DNA from: Fibrobacter sp. UWB13
GTDB lineage: Bacteria > Fibrobacterota > Fibrobacteria > Fibrobacterales > Fibrobacteraceae
Assembly (NCBI RefSeq): GCF_900177805.1
Contig: NZ_FXAX01000001.1
Coordinates: 868,001-932,000 of the forward strand
DNA length: 64,000 nt
Reading direction: 5' to 3'
Shown here: positions 16,680-26,938 of the stretch, piece after piece
Layout of the letters: every line of letters starts with the position of its first letter
Position numbering within the stretch: position 1 is the first letter of the stretch
Made by a program: the position numbers and the translations under genes
The notes under the pieces: model-generated
Told to the model about the DNA's origin: nothing
Database searches by the model: none
The model's input: the letters and a program-made list of their open reading frames with translations, nothing else

Positions 16680-18679
16680 GCTTTAACAGCGTTCTGTTCT
16701 GTTTCGAAGGTAGATCCCTGCGTCGGAACATTGTAATGTTCCTTCATGTATTCTAGCGCCTTATCCGTATTGAGAGGTCTGCTAAAATAGAAGCCCTGAA
16801 TCAAGTGGCAGCCTTCGCGATACAAGAAGTCGAGCTGTTCCTTCGTTTCAACGCCTTCGGCGATGAGATCCAAGTTCAAGGACTTTGCAATGCCAATCAC
16901 CATGCGAGCAAACGAAGCGTCTTCTTCGTTATCCGCCACGTGATCCACAAAGTACTTATCCATCTTAAGAGTATGCACTGGATAGCGCTTCAAGTAAGAA
17001 AGCGAACTGTAACCCGTTCCAAAGTCATCAATCGAAATCTGGATACCCATATTCGAAAGCGCACGCATGATTTCAATCGTCTTGTCCGCTTCACACATGG
17101 CTGTGTATTCCGTAATTTCGAGCTTCAAGTTACGCGGATTCAAGTTTGTTTCGGTCAGCACGCGACGCACATCATCGACCATTGAATCCATCGAGAACTG
17201 CTTTGCCGAGAAGTTCACCGCCACCTGGATATCCTTAAATCCCATGTCCACCCATTGCTTGGTCTGCTTGCAAGCCATGCGCAAAATGAGCGCACCCATC
17301 GGCACAATGAGCCCCGTTTCTTCAGCAATCGGGATAAATTCAGCCGGCGAAATAATGCCGCGTTCTGACTGGTTCCAACGCACAAGCGCTTCAAAGCCCA
17401 CAATCTTGTTGCCCGCCTGAATATCGACAATCGGCTGGTACATGAGCACAAATTCTTGTGCCTGAATAGCCCTGCGGATTTCGAATTCGAGCTTGTAAAG
17501 TTTCATCGCCTTTTCGCGAATGCCACCGCTAAAGAACTGGATACCGCCATGGTTAATGCCCTTCTTCATATCGCGAAGGCTTGCGTTTGCATTGGCGAGA
17601 ATATCCTCGACGCAATCCACATCCTGATTCACGACAATCGACATCGAAACGCTGATGTAAAGGTCCTTGCCTTCCAGCGGAATCGGAGACTTTACCTTGT
17701 TATGAATATTACGAACAAGCGGAATCAAGTCGTCATTCGGGTCACGGCTCTGGATGTTGTGCAAGATAACGGCAAACACATCAGGACCAATTCGAGCCAC
17801 ACAGTCATCCGGGCGAGCAATTGATTTTAAGCGGTCAGCAATCGTGCGGAGAACGTTATCGCCAATATTGATGGAATAAGAAGCATTGATAGCACCAAAG
17901 CTATCGACATCCAAAAGCGCCACTGCAAAAACATAACCTGGACGTTTTGCAGCAATATCCACATCGTTTTTCAGCTTTTCAAGGAAGTACTTGCGGTTAT
18001 AAATGCCAGTGAGAGCATCCTGATAAACGTAATTGTAATGTTCACGTTCTACAGACTTGCGATCCATCGCTTCCGTCAACGAACCAATCACACGAATCGG
18101 GCGACCTAATTCATTGCTCTGGACGCGTCCGCTAATCACGAGCTTCATATTTTTCTTAGATGCATCAAGCAAGGTCAGGTTGCAAGAGAATGTTCCAGAA
18201 GTCTGCAAAGCGGCATTCAGCTGTTCACGGAATGCGTTCCAGTCACTTTCAATCACACGCTTTTTCAGAGGCTCAAAAGAATCTTCAAGAACAGCGTTCT
18301 CGGTAGCAAGCAACTTGGCAATGCGGTTCGACCAGTAAACCTTTCCCGAAGCAACATCAAACGTCCAGAATCCATCCGACGACACATCAATCATCATCTG
18401 GAACATTTCATCTTTTTCGATAAGGTCTTTTTTAAGATCGCGAATCGGCTCCACGACTTTTGGTTCCGGAATATCGACGTCATTGCGAAGTTTCCGAGCA
18501 TCCATCGGGAACTTGTAAAAAAGCGCAACATACGCCAAGAAAACTATCGCCAAAAAGTACGGGATAAAATTATAAGCGTGTTCTGCAAAATTCAGAATAT
18601 CTGGAATCGATTCTGCAAACAGAAAACACGCTAACAATAGCGCAAAGCGCAAGACTACATGTTCGTCAAATAATCTCAT
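16676..18679 (-). CDS. Membrane PAS-GGDEF-EAL protein, probable c-di-GMP phosphodiesterase
   Basis: 667 aa. Two N-terminal hydrophobic segments (about 8-23 and 39-56) anchor it in the inner membrane. A PAS-like sensor covers about 90-205, a GGDEF domain 218-390 and an EAL domain 393-650. The GGDEF signature reads IGPDVF (297-302), so cyclase activity should be lost. The EAL core is intact: FEALVRW (Glu430), ELEITEYT-like ligands near 521, DDFGTGYSSL at 551 and AEGVET near 607. The likely net activity is hydrolysis of cyclic di-GMP, with the degenerate GGDEF as a possible GTP sensor. The signal sensed is unknown. Confidence 0.92.
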   Translation of the reverse strand: MRLFDEHVVLRFALLLACFLFAESIPDILNFAEHAYNFIPYFLAIVFLAYVALFYKFPMDARKLRNDVDIPEPKVVEPIRDLKKDLIEKDEMFQMMIDVSSDGFWTFDVASGKVYWSNRIAKLLATENAVLEDSFEPLKKRVIESDWNAFREQLNAALQTSGTFSCNLTLLDASKKNMKLVISGRVQSNELGRPIRVIGSLTEAMDRKSVEREHYNYVYQDALTGIYNRKYFLEKLKNDVDIAAKRPGYVFAVALLDVDSFGAINASYSINIGDNVLRTIADRLKSIARPDDCVARIGPDVFAVILHNIQSRDPNDDLIPLVRNIHNKVKSPIPLEGKDLYISVSMSIVVNQDVDCVEDILANANASLRDMKKGINHGGIQFFSGGIREKAMKLYKLEFEIRRAIQAQEFVLMYQPIVDIQAGNKIVGFEALVRWNQSERGIISPAEFIPIAEETGLIVPMGALILRMACKQTKQWVDMGFKDIQVAVNFSAKQFSMDSMVDDVRRVLTETNLNPRNLKLEITEYTAMCEADKTIEIMRALSNMGIQISIDDFGTGYSSLSYLKRYPVHTLKMDKYFVDHVADNEEDASFARMVIGIAKSLNLDLIAEGVETKEQLDFLYREGCHLIQGFYFSRPLNTDKALEYMKEHYNVPTQGSTFETEQNAVKA

Positions 18680-19164
18680 GTCAACCCAATCCTATATTTA
18701 CACCTAAAATAAGCAGAATATTTCAAAATAGAGCAACCCGAAAGAATTTAGTAATGATTTATTTACTCCAAGTTCTAGTATTCCAAGTTGGAATATTAAA
18801 AGTGTTAATTAACAAGGATACTTACGGTTAAAAATTTGCAAGTATCCACATCTTCTATAGTTGAATATAGGCTTAAAATATCGAAAAAGTTCATTGTATA
18901 TAAAATAAATTTTAACATTTTAACAAACTAATCTCAACCAGCTTTCAACACCGACAAACACTGGGATTCGTGAAATACATCACACTTTTTCTTATTGGCA
19001 GATGTTCCAAATCGTTCCGAAAATTTCTAAAAAGCAATCTCAGCGACCACCATTTCTCTAAAAAATTTCAATCAAAAATTTACACCAACCCTCCCCTGCC
19101 CAAGCGTCGTATGTAAAAAGTCATCTTTCCGTAATGTAAACGTCCGTAAATATTTACGGCAACA

Positions 19165-19202
19165 AAAAAGCCTCCGGCTCTTTCGAGACCGGAGACTTTT
19201 TT
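19165..19202. terminator. Terminator-like hairpin
   Basis: CTCCGG-CTC pairs with GAG-ACCGGAG around TTTC (one bulge). It is flanked by an A tract before and TTTTTT after, so it is usable in both directions. Confidence 0.7.
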
Positions 19203-19350
19203 AATGCTTTTCGCATATGGCTTTTAGCCATTGGAAATGTAACTGGATCCTGCTCCTTCGAACCTAATTCAACTACGGCAGCAAGCTGCCTAGTTTCATA
19301 TATCACGACCTACGGTCGCTCAGGATGACGTAAGCAGCTCCGTAAGCAAA

Positions 19351-19383
19351 AAAGAACACTTGGTATCAACCAAGCGTTCTTTA
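19351..19383 (-). terminator. gdhA terminator
   Basis: On the minus strand AGAACGCTTGGT pairs with ACCAAGTGTTCT (one mismatch, 4-nt loop) and is followed by TTTTTT, about 100 nt after the gdhA stop. Confidence 0.8.
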
Positions 19384-19479
19384 ATTCCTATGCAATTAGC
19401 ATTTGGGAAAGGAGGGTCTTAGGGAGGGCGGAGCCTTCCCTAGTCTAAAGCGATGCCTTGCGTTAAGCAAGGCATTGCA

Positions 19480-20832
<1,353 letters not shown>

Positions 20833-20932
20833 TTATATCTCCGTTGAGAATTAGATTGTTAATGTTTTAGCGCTTGTAAAGATAGTAAAGGGTGCTCCGA
20901 AAAAGTGAAAAAGGGGTAAAAATCTTCAATTT

Positions 20933-20948
20933 CTTACATTTTTGTAAG
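20933..20948. promoter_or_regulatory. Operator-like dyad upstream of gdhA, copy 1
   Basis: CTTACA-TTTT-TGTAAG is a perfect 6+6 dyad centred about 110 nt upstream of the gdhA ATG. It is identical to the copy at 21015-21030. Confidence 0.5.
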
Positions 20949-21014
20949 TTAGTTTTTCATCAGTTTTACCAATTGCTTTTTTTCACAAAAAAACGAGGGT
21001 ACACAAAGCAAACA

Positions 21015-21030
21015 CTTACATTTTTGTAAG
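21015..21030. promoter_or_regulatory. Operator-like dyad upstream of gdhA, copy 2
   Basis: Second exact CTTACA-TTTT-TGTAAG, with its centre 82 nt from copy 1. A looser dyad, GTAAACAAAGTTTTAC, lies at 21053-21068. The rest of 20830-21218 is AT-rich, with the hairpin repeat at 21105-21132 and nothing coding. Confidence 0.5.
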
Positions 21031-21104
21031 TTTATGCATTTCACAGAATTTAGTAAACAAAGTTTTACATTTATAATAATGTTTTTCTTTATACAAGACG
21101 GCGC

Positions 21105-21132
21105 CCCCGGTACAGAGACCGGGGTGACAATG
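21105..21132. repeat. Dispersed intergenic hairpin, inverted copy
   Basis: CCCCGGT (21105-21111) pairs with ACCGGGG (21118-21124). CCGGGGTGACAATG at 21119-21132 is the exact reverse complement of 10517-10530. It may also help end the lipid operon, which stops at 21219. Confidence 0.6.
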
Positions 21133-21218
21133 CAAAAAAAGCCCGCGCAGAGGCAAGCTTTTCAATATTAGAAATGACTGGGTCCTTCCGCCTTCGGCGT
21201 CAGGATGACATGCGTCTA

Positions 21219-22067
21219 CTAGATTTCCATGAAGGCTTTGAGGTCGCCCATACGCCGCTTGGCGTATTCAAGCCCCATGTTGTAGGATTCATCGAGTTCG
21301 TTACGATCCGTTGCAAAGAGGTCGCAAACTTCTTTTTCCGGGCGGAAAATCAAAATCTTGCCAGCCTTTTCGAGCTTTTCCATCTCAGCAAACATCTTCT
21401 CGTAACGCTTGTAGCGCAACATGAGCGCACGGAAGAAATCCGGGTACTTGCGCTTGAACATCGGATTCAAAATCACACGGTACTTGCGGAAGTCCGTCAC
21501 GATTTCGCCGGGATAATGCGTCGAAACCACAACAACCTTGTCGCAACCCTTTTCGAATGCACGCTGGAACGGAATCGGAGAAGTCACGCAGCCATCAGCA
21601 TAGTGCTTGCCGTCAATCTGCACCATCGGGAAAAGCATCGGGAGTGCACTGCTCGCATTCACGATATCGAGCAAACGCTTTTCGCTCATGTATTCCTGGA
21701 AAAATTCCGAACGCCCCGTTTCCAGGCAAGTCAAGCCAAATTCGCATTCCACGCCAGAACCAAAGAACAGGTGGAAATCGAACGGCATATCGCCATACGC
21801 AGCATTGTAATGAAGCGCATAGCATTCCTTCTGGATGCCATCAAAAATGCGATGAGCCTTGTCGCTACCCTTCTGGATTTTGGTCGGCTGGATAATATAG
21901 CGGAAACGACCGCGCTGGCGCGTAACAAAGTTCATGGCAGCATGGCAACCAGCACTTACGCCCGAAATATACGGGAAATAAATACCTTCATCAAGCCAAG
22001 CGTCCAAAACGCCTGCCGAAAAAATAGTCTGACGCGAACCGCCTTCTAGAGCCAAGCCAATCTTCAT
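21219..22067 (-). CDS. Patatin-like phospholipase family protein
   Basis: 282 aa. The N-terminus LALEGGSRQTIFSAGVLDAWL provides the oxyanion-hole region, GVSAG the nucleophile Ser, and YADG the Asp of the Ser-Asp dyad, as in the bacterial patatin group of about 280-300 aa. It is predicted to hydrolyse acyl esters of phospholipids or related lipids in the cytoplasm or at the inner membrane; the substrate is unknown. Its ATG overlaps the stop of the plsC-like gene (TAATG), so it is translationally coupled. It is the last gene of the ACP/KS operon, suggesting trimming or release of the acyl product. Confidence 0.88.
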   Translation of the reverse strand: MKIGLALEGGSRQTIFSAGVLDAWLDEGIYFPYISGVSAGCHAAMNFVTRQRGRFRYIIQPTKIQKGSDKAHRIFDGIQKECYALHYNAAYGDMPFDFHLFFGSGVECEFGLTCLETGRSEFFQEYMSEKRLLDIVNASSALPMLFPMVQIDGKHYADGCVTSPIPFQRAFEKGCDKVVVVSTHYPGEIVTDFRKYRVILNPMFKRKYPDFFRALMLRYKRYEKMFAEMEKLEKAGKILIFRPEKEVCDLFATDRNELDESYNMGLEYAKRRMGDLKAFMEI

Positions 22068-22777
22068 TACTTGCTCTCCTCAGGCAAAACTTCTTCAGGC
22101 GTTTCAGCGGCAACAGGGAGAATAGCCCCCGTCTGGCCCAAAGCGCGCTGCTTGAGTTCCCAAACCTTCTGGCGGAAATATTCGCTGCGTTCTGCAAGAT
22201 GCTTGGAAGACGGAATTCCCTTGACGCGTTCAATCTTTTCGGGTTCGTCCACCACAATCTGCGTGCGGTGACCCATCTTGTAAATGCCGTCAATGCCAAG
22301 TGAAAGAACCGGATAACCCGTACTGCGAGCAAGGAATGCAAAACCCGTCTTGAACTCGTTCAAGAGTCCATCGTAACGGCACTTGCCTTCCGGGAAAATA
22401 ATAACGGAATTGCCCTTTTCGAGTTCCTTTTTGGCAAGGAGCGCCCATTCGGTATCAAGGTTAAAGCGGTCGCAAGGAATCACGTTCTTGAAACGTTTAA
22501 GAGCCCAGCTAAAATGCGGGTCTTCGACCTGATCCTTAGCTACAACGATACTGCGCTTGTGGAAGAACAGAGACTGCACCATCAAGGGATCGAGCATGCT
22601 CGTGTGGTTAGCAATAATAATCATCGGCTCCTTAAGGTCAGTCGACTTGACAGACCCCAAGAACGTCATTTTCGGACGATAAACCACTAACAAGTAAGTG
22701 CGTACCCCGTAAACAACAAGGAAAAGCACAAACTTCCAAAACAAACCAGCAATTATATTTTTCGCTTTCTCAATCAT
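22067..22777 (-). CDS. PlsC-type 1-acylglycerol-3-phosphate acyltransferase
   Basis: 236 aa from the ATG at 22777. An in-frame TTG 45 nt upstream would add residues encoded within a hairpin-bearing spacer and is less likely. A hydrophobic N-terminus (about 8-30) is followed by the acyltransferase motifs NHTSMLDP (His-x4-Asp) and IFPEGKCR. It transfers an acyl chain, usually to lysophosphatidate; other acceptors are common in operon-embedded homologues. It lies 57 nt after the dehydratase gene and its stop overlaps the patatin start. In this setting it could move the finished acyl chain from ACP onto a lipid. Confidence 0.88.
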   Translation of the reverse strand: MIEKAKNIIAGLFWKFVLFLVVYGVRTYLLVVYRPKMTFLGSVKSTDLKEPMIIIANHTSMLDPLMVQSLFFHKRSIVVAKDQVEDPHFSWALKRFKNVIPCDRFNLDTEWALLAKKELEKGNSVIIFPEGKCRYDGLLNEFKTGFAFLARSTGYPVLSLGIDGIYKMGHRTQIVVDEPEKIERVKGIPSSKHLAERSEYFRQKVWELKQRALGQTGAILPVAAETPEEVLPEESK

Positions 22778-22834
22778 CAACTGTATATAAGGCGATCCCG
22801 GCACAAGGTCGGGAAGACACAAAGGACAATTAAT

Positions 22835-23278
22835 TTATTTGCCCAAAGATTCCTTAGGAATGGACGTAAACGTAAGGGAGCCCTTGGCGTGGACATTGCC
22901 GTTTACCTTGACAACGCAGTCAAAGCCAACGATGACTCCACCGCCCTTCGTCTTGTTGACGGAGATTTCGAGCTGGTCACCCGGAATCACAGGCTTCACG
23001 AACTTGAAACCGTCAATCTTCAAAAGAACGTACAAGTTCTTTTCAAGGTCTTCAGCCGGCTTCTCGATCACGAGAGAGCAGAGCTGGGCGCAAGCTTCGC
23101 AAATGAGGACGCCCGGCATAATCGGGGTGCCCGGGAAGTGGCCCATGAAATACGGTTCGTTTACAGAAACATTCTTGATGCCCGTTGCAGATTCGTTCGG
23201 AACGAGTTCCGTGACCTTTTCAATCATCTGGAACGGCGGACGCTGGGCAATCTTTTCGCTGATCTGGTAAATGTTCAT
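22835..23278 (-). CDS. FabZ-like 3-hydroxyacyl-ACP dehydratase
   Basis: 147 aa, hot-dog fold. The catalytic residues lie in GHFPGTPIMPGVLICEACAQ (His and, 14 residues on, Glu). It dehydrates 3-hydroxyacyl-ACP to the trans-2-enoyl form. The start ATG shares one base with the ketoreductase stop (TGATG). A GTG one codon earlier is possible but would overlap more. It acts after the ketoreductase encoded immediately upstream. It is called FabZ-like rather than FabZ because the operon may serve a dedicated product. Confidence 0.92.
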   Translation of the reverse strand: MNIYQISEKIAQRPPFQMIEKVTELVPNESATGIKNVSVNEPYFMGHFPGTPIMPGVLICEACAQLCSLVIEKPAEDLEKNLYVLLKIDGFKFVKPVIPGDQLEISVNKTKGGGVIVGFDCVVKVNGNVHAKGSLTFTSIPKESLGK

Positions 23279-24009
23279 CACAGGGAAAGACCTCCATCCA
23301 AAACGATGACCTGACCCGTCACATAAGCAAACTGGTCAGAAGCGAGAGCAGAAACGACGTTTGCGACTTCGTCAGCAGAGGCAAAGCGCTTGAGCGGCAC
23401 CTTTTCGAGGTAGCCCTTGCGGGTTTCTTCCGGAATGGCTTCGATCATTTCTGTAGCGACAAAGCCCGGAGCGACTGCGTTCACGCGGATGCCGTAACCG
23501 CCAAGTTCCTTGGCGAGCGTCTGTGTAAAGGAGTTCACGGCGCCCTTCGTAGCGCTGTAAACAGCCTGACCGGCAAGAGCGAACTTGGAAGAAACAGAAG
23601 ACATATTGATAATCACACCGGACTTCTGCTTGTACATCTTGACGGCCACCTGCTGGGCGCAGTAGAAGTAACCCTTCACGTTCAAGTCAAAGCACTTGTC
23701 GAGCGTATCTGGGTTCATCATCAAAAGATATTCGTCACGGACGATACCGGCGTTGTTCACAAGAACATCAATGCGGCCGTAAGCTTTGAAAACGTCACGG
23801 ACCATCTGCTTGACTTCTGCAAGCACGGCAACGTTAGCCTTGTAAATCATGCCGTCGCCACCTTCGGACTTGATTTGGTCCAAAGTCTGCTGAGCGGCAG
23901 CATCAGAACTGGAGTAGTTTACGACGACCGTGTAGCCGTCACGAGCGAGGCGGAGGGCACAAGCCTTGCCAATCCCCTTAGAAGAACCAGTAACGATTGC
24001 AACTTTCAT
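23278..24009 (-). CDS. FabG-like 3-oxoacyl-ACP reductase
   Basis: 243 aa SDR enzyme. The NADPH-binding motif TGSSKGIG is at residues 7-14, NNAG near 88, and the catalytic Ser-Tyr-Lys set is SSVSSKF...YSATKGA. It reduces 3-oxoacyl-ACP. GGAG precedes the ATG. The gene begins 21 nt after the KS fusion gene and is coupled to the dehydratase. A role in the dedicated acyl pathway of this operon is inferred; a role in general fatty-acid synthesis is equally possible from the sequence alone. Confidence 0.93.
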   Translation of the reverse strand: MKVAIVTGSSKGIGKACALRLARDGYTVVVNYSSSDAAAQQTLDQIKSEGGDGMIYKANVAVLAEVKQMVRDVFKAYGRIDVLVNNAGIVRDEYLLMMNPDTLDKCFDLNVKGYFYCAQQVAVKMYKQKSGVIINMSSVSSKFALAGQAVYSATKGAVNSFTQTLAKELGGYGIRVNAVAPGFVATEMIEAIPEETRKGYLEKVPLKRFASADEVANVVSALASDQFAYVTGQVIVLDGGLSL

Positions 24010-24030
24010 TATAAATTCTCCTTCAAAAAA

Positions 24031-26424
24031 TTATTTACCGAGAACAACGGCGCTGTAAGAACCGCCCGTAGCAAAGGAAGTGACCAAGATTTTCTTGAAG
24101 CCCGCTGTTGCGACCTTCTTCTTAGAAACTTCGCCATTTGCGATAAAGTAGGCGTTTTCTTCGGCAAGTTCACCACCGAGCATGAGAGCGGCTTCGGCAG
24201 CGGCGAGTGTCGCAGAAGCGGCACGGCCTTCGCCCACGCGTTCCTTCACCTGGAAGAGCGGGAGGCTTGCAAGCTTATCGCCAAACACGCGTGCGTATGC
24301 ACCCTTTTCGATATCGTCAATCTTCTTGAAGCCGTTTGCAAAACCGCAGACAGCATCAATTTCGTCAATGCTGACGCCTGCATCGTTGAGAGCATCCTTG
24401 ATAGCAAGGTCAAGAGCTTCGTCAGAACCGGAGATGTGGCCAAACTTCACGTTCTTACGGCCATTACCGTAACCGAGAGCATAGCAGTAAACCTTTGCAC
24501 CACGAGACTTGGCGTAGTCTTCGGTTTCCATGATGATAGAAACGGAGCCATCGCCCACCACAAAGCCATTGGAGTTGGAATACGGTTCCACCACCTTGTC
24601 GGCAGCGACGTTCATCTTCTGGCAGAGTTCGGTGATGATCGGGAGGTTTTCGTCCGTACCCGTAGCCATCATAGCCTCTTCCTGACCGTCGTGGATGACG
24701 TTCATGGAGTAGCCGATGCTATCGAGACCGGAGAGCGGACCCGTCGTGATGGTGACGCCGTAGCCCTTGATTCCAGAGAGAATCGAGAGGTAGCCACCGG
24801 CGGCATTATAAACTGTGTGAGGGAACTTGAAGGCGCTACCGCCTGCATTACCGGCTTCGGCAATGAGTTCCTCGAAATCGTAAGTGGCACCGAGACCGCC
24901 TTCGCTGGTACCCACGATGATACCAATCTGCTTGGCGTTGTCTTCAGAGACCGTAAAGTTAGCATCCTTGAGGGCGCGCATGCCGGACACGGTCTGGAGC
25001 TGGCCCAGATTGTCGAGCTTGCGGTAGAAGGCCATCTTGATGCCGAGTTCCTTGTAGTCGTCGTTCGTGACAGTAGAGCAAATGGAAGCGGATTCCGGGA
25101 GCTTACCGTTCTTGACGGCGTCAAGGTAAATTTCCTTGCTGTTACCGATCGGGCTTACAATGCCAATACCTGTCACAGCAATCTTCTTATCCTTAGCGAC
25201 CTGGCTCTGAACATCGCCCGGCTTTTTGCTGAACACGATACTTGCGTTCGTGCCGCCGAAAGCGACGTTGTTGCTCATGACGCATTCGAGTTCCTTAGCA
25301 CGCGGGGTGTTCTGCACGTAGTCCATTGTGCCGACCTTGGCCTTGAGGGCTTCGGAATCTTCGGCGGTGTAATGGAGAGTCGGGAGCACGGTGTTCGTCG
25401 TGAGAGCCTTGATGCTGAACACGGCTTCGATTGCACCGGCGGCGCCGAGGCAGTGGCCCGTCATTACCTTGGTCGAACTGACACTCAAGGTCGGATTTTC
25501 TTCGTCGAAGAACTTGTGGAATGCATTGATTTCTGCATTGTCGTTCTTGCCCGTACCCGTACCGTGAGCGTTCAGGTAACCGATGTCAGACTTCTTGATG
25601 CCAGAATTCTTGACAGCGCGGTCCATCGCTTCGAGGAGGCAGACGCCATCTTCGCGAGGAGCCGTAATGTGGTGAGCGTCGCTTGTGACGCCTGCGCCGA
25701 GAACTTCGCAATAACGCTTGGCGTTACGCTTTTCGGCATGTTCCAGAGATTCGACAATCACGATGCCGGCGCCTTCACCGAGGGTGATGCCGTTGCAGTG
25801 GTTGAACGGAGAGCAACCGTTTTCGTCCAAAGCATGGAGAGAAAGGAAGCCGGAATACGGAACAGAAGCAAAGGAGTCGGAGCCACCGGCGATCACGACA
25901 TCAGCCTTGCCTGCGCGGATAAGGTCGCAAGCAAGAGCAATGGAAATCGTACCGGCAGCGCAAGCGTTACCCACGTTTGTGACAATGCCGCCCGCATGGC
26001 AAGCTTCTGCCACCTGAGAGGCGATTGCAGCAATGGGCATCTTCGGAATTTCGTTGACGTTCTTACCGTGGCGATGGTACTGTTCAATGCTGAGGACTCC
26101 ACCCACGCAGCTACCGATAATGACGCTTACGCGGCTGCTATCGGCAAAGTCACCGAGACCTGCATCGTTCAGGGCTTCTTTCATAGCCTTGATGCAGAGC
26201 TTGGAGGCGCGGTCCTTTTCGTCCGGGCATTCGATATCGTCCAGCGTATCACAGTTCACTTCGGCAGCGAGGTCTGCATAGCAGTTCTTGGTATCGAGCG
26301 AAGTAGTCTTGTGAATACCGGAGACGGAATTCAGGGCGTTTTTCCAGGTTTCTTCAACATTGTTGCCTACGGCGCAGATAACGCCAAGGCCAGAAACAAC
26401 ACAGCGACGATTATTAGAAGTCAT
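24031..26424 (-). CDS. Fused tandem ketosynthase: active KS followed by CLF-like KS
   Basis: 797 aa containing two complete KS folds. The first (about 5-400) has the full triad: Cys155 in NACAAG, His287 in NAHGTGT and His324 in MTGHCLGAAGA. The second (about 413-797) starts again with KIAVTGIGIVSPIG. At the Cys position it reads TTGPLSG, the first His motif is CGFANG, and the second reads ERVGEGRAAS, so all three catalytic residues are gone. An active KS paired with an inert partner is the layout of KS-alpha/chain-length-factor pairs in type II polyketide and aryl-polyene systems, here on one chain. ATG 26424 is chosen over an upstream TTG. It starts 37 nt after the ACP gene. Confidence 0.9.
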   Translation of the reverse strand: MTSNNRRCVVSGLGVICAVGNNVEETWKNALNSVSGIHKTTSLDTKNCYADLAAEVNCDTLDDIECPDEKDRASKLCIKAMKEALNDAGLGDFADSSRVSVIIGSCVGGVLSIEQYHRHGKNVNEIPKMPIAAIASQVAEACHAGGIVTNVGNACAAGTISIALACDLIRAGKADVVIAGGSDSFASVPYSGFLSLHALDENGCSPFNHCNGITLGEGAGIVIVESLEHAEKRNAKRYCEVLGAGVTSDAHHITAPREDGVCLLEAMDRAVKNSGIKKSDIGYLNAHGTGTGKNDNAEINAFHKFFDEENPTLSVSSTKVMTGHCLGAAGAIEAVFSIKALTTNTVLPTLHYTAEDSEALKAKVGTMDYVQNTPRAKELECVMSNNVAFGGTNASIVFSKKPGDVQSQVAKDKKIAVTGIGIVSPIGNSKEIYLDAVKNGKLPESASICSTVTNDDYKELGIKMAFYRKLDNLGQLQTVSGMRALKDANFTVSEDNAKQIGIIVGTSEGGLGATYDFEELIAEAGNAGGSAFKFPHTVYNAAGGYLSILSGIKGYGVTITTGPLSGLDSIGYSMNVIHDGQEEAMMATGTDENLPIITELCQKMNVAADKVVEPYSNSNGFVVGDGSVSIIMETEDYAKSRGAKVYCYALGYGNGRKNVKFGHISGSDEALDLAIKDALNDAGVSIDEIDAVCGFANGFKKIDDIEKGAYARVFGDKLASLPLFQVKERVGEGRAASATLAAAEAALMLGGELAEENAYFIANGEVSKKKVATAGFKKILVTSFATGGSYSAVVLGK

Positions 26425-26460
26425 AGAAATTCCAAACAATACTCAAATAAAAAGGCTTGA

Positions 26461-26706
26461 TTAAGCCTTGTTCTTTTCGATGAAAGCGGCGATGGTGTCG
26501 ATGCTCTGGAAGTTTTCCTTAGCAACGCCAGTCATAGAAACGCCGAAGTTGTCATCGACGAAGGAGATGATTTCAAGGGAGTCCACGGAGTCAAGACCGA
26601 TTTCTTCGCCGAAAAGCGGAGTATCGTAATTCAGGACATCGCCATCTACGCCGAGATCGGACATAAAGAATGCCTTGAGTTTGCTCTTGATTTCTTCGTT
26701 TGCCAT
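26461..26706 (-). CDS. Acyl carrier protein
   Basis: 81 aa, four-helix carrier. The phosphopantetheine attachment serine is Ser40 in GLDSVDSLEI; the DSVDSLE form is more typical of specialised carriers than the DSLDTVE of housekeeping AcpP. GGAT lies upstream of the ATG. It is the first gene of the operon ACP, KS-CLF, KR, DH, PlsC-like, patatin-like, and is divergent from fabD across 232 nt. It would carry the growing chain for the enzymes that follow. Confidence 0.93.
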   Translation of the reverse strand: MANEEIKSKLKAFFMSDLGVDGDVLNYDTPLFGEEIGLDSVDSLEIISFVDDNFGVSMTGVAKENFQSIDTIAAFIEKNKA

Positions 26707-26876
26707 ATTTTTGTATCCTCTTTTGATAAAATTTTAGCACAAAGATAGAAAAATATTCTTTCGTAAATTGCCGTTTTCACAAAAAACGTACAAAATGCAG
26801 TTTTCGAGGATAAATGGTAAATACGCATCACACCTATATTAAAAGGTAGTTGTCTGTATTGTAAACTTTTTCAAAA

Positions 26877-26888
26877 AGAAAGCTTTCT
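26877..26888. promoter_or_regulatory. Palindrome in the ACP-fabD divergent spacer
   Basis: AGAAAGCTTTCT is a perfect 12-bp palindrome 51 nt before the fabD ATG and about 170 nt before the ACP start. It could be an operator for a shared lipid regulator; this rests only on position and symmetry. Confidence 0.3.
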
Positions 26889-26938
26889 GTAATAAATAAA
26901 TACCATTTAGAGAAACATTATTTACTAAATTTGAGCCC

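Larger units (their letters stand above)
18680..19479. other. 800-bp AT-rich intergenic region with several dyads
   Basis: No coding region is supported. Dyads seen: TATTCCAA-G-TTGGAATA at 18779-18795 and GGATACTT / AAGTATCC at 18816-18847, both in the upstream region of the EAL gene; a perfect 16-bp palindrome CCGTAAATATTTACGG at 19144-19159; two terminators (19165-19202 and 19351-19383); GGCAGC-AA-GCTGCC at 19277-19290; CGACC-TAC-GGTCG at 19306-19318, followed by a GCTCAGGATGAC repeat at 19318-19329. The stretch 18850-19140 shows nothing I can name. Confidence 0.6.

Noticed and set aside
18680-19479. Possible small RNA or small protein in the long spacer
   Set aside because: There is no ORF with a ribosome site, and the dyads are explained as well by operators and terminators. 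Without transcript data I do not call an RNA gene.
23875-26460. 861-aa open frame on the plus strand opposite the KS fusion gene
   Set aside because: The opposite strand encodes complete KS domains and the overlapping frame has the composition of an antisense shadow.
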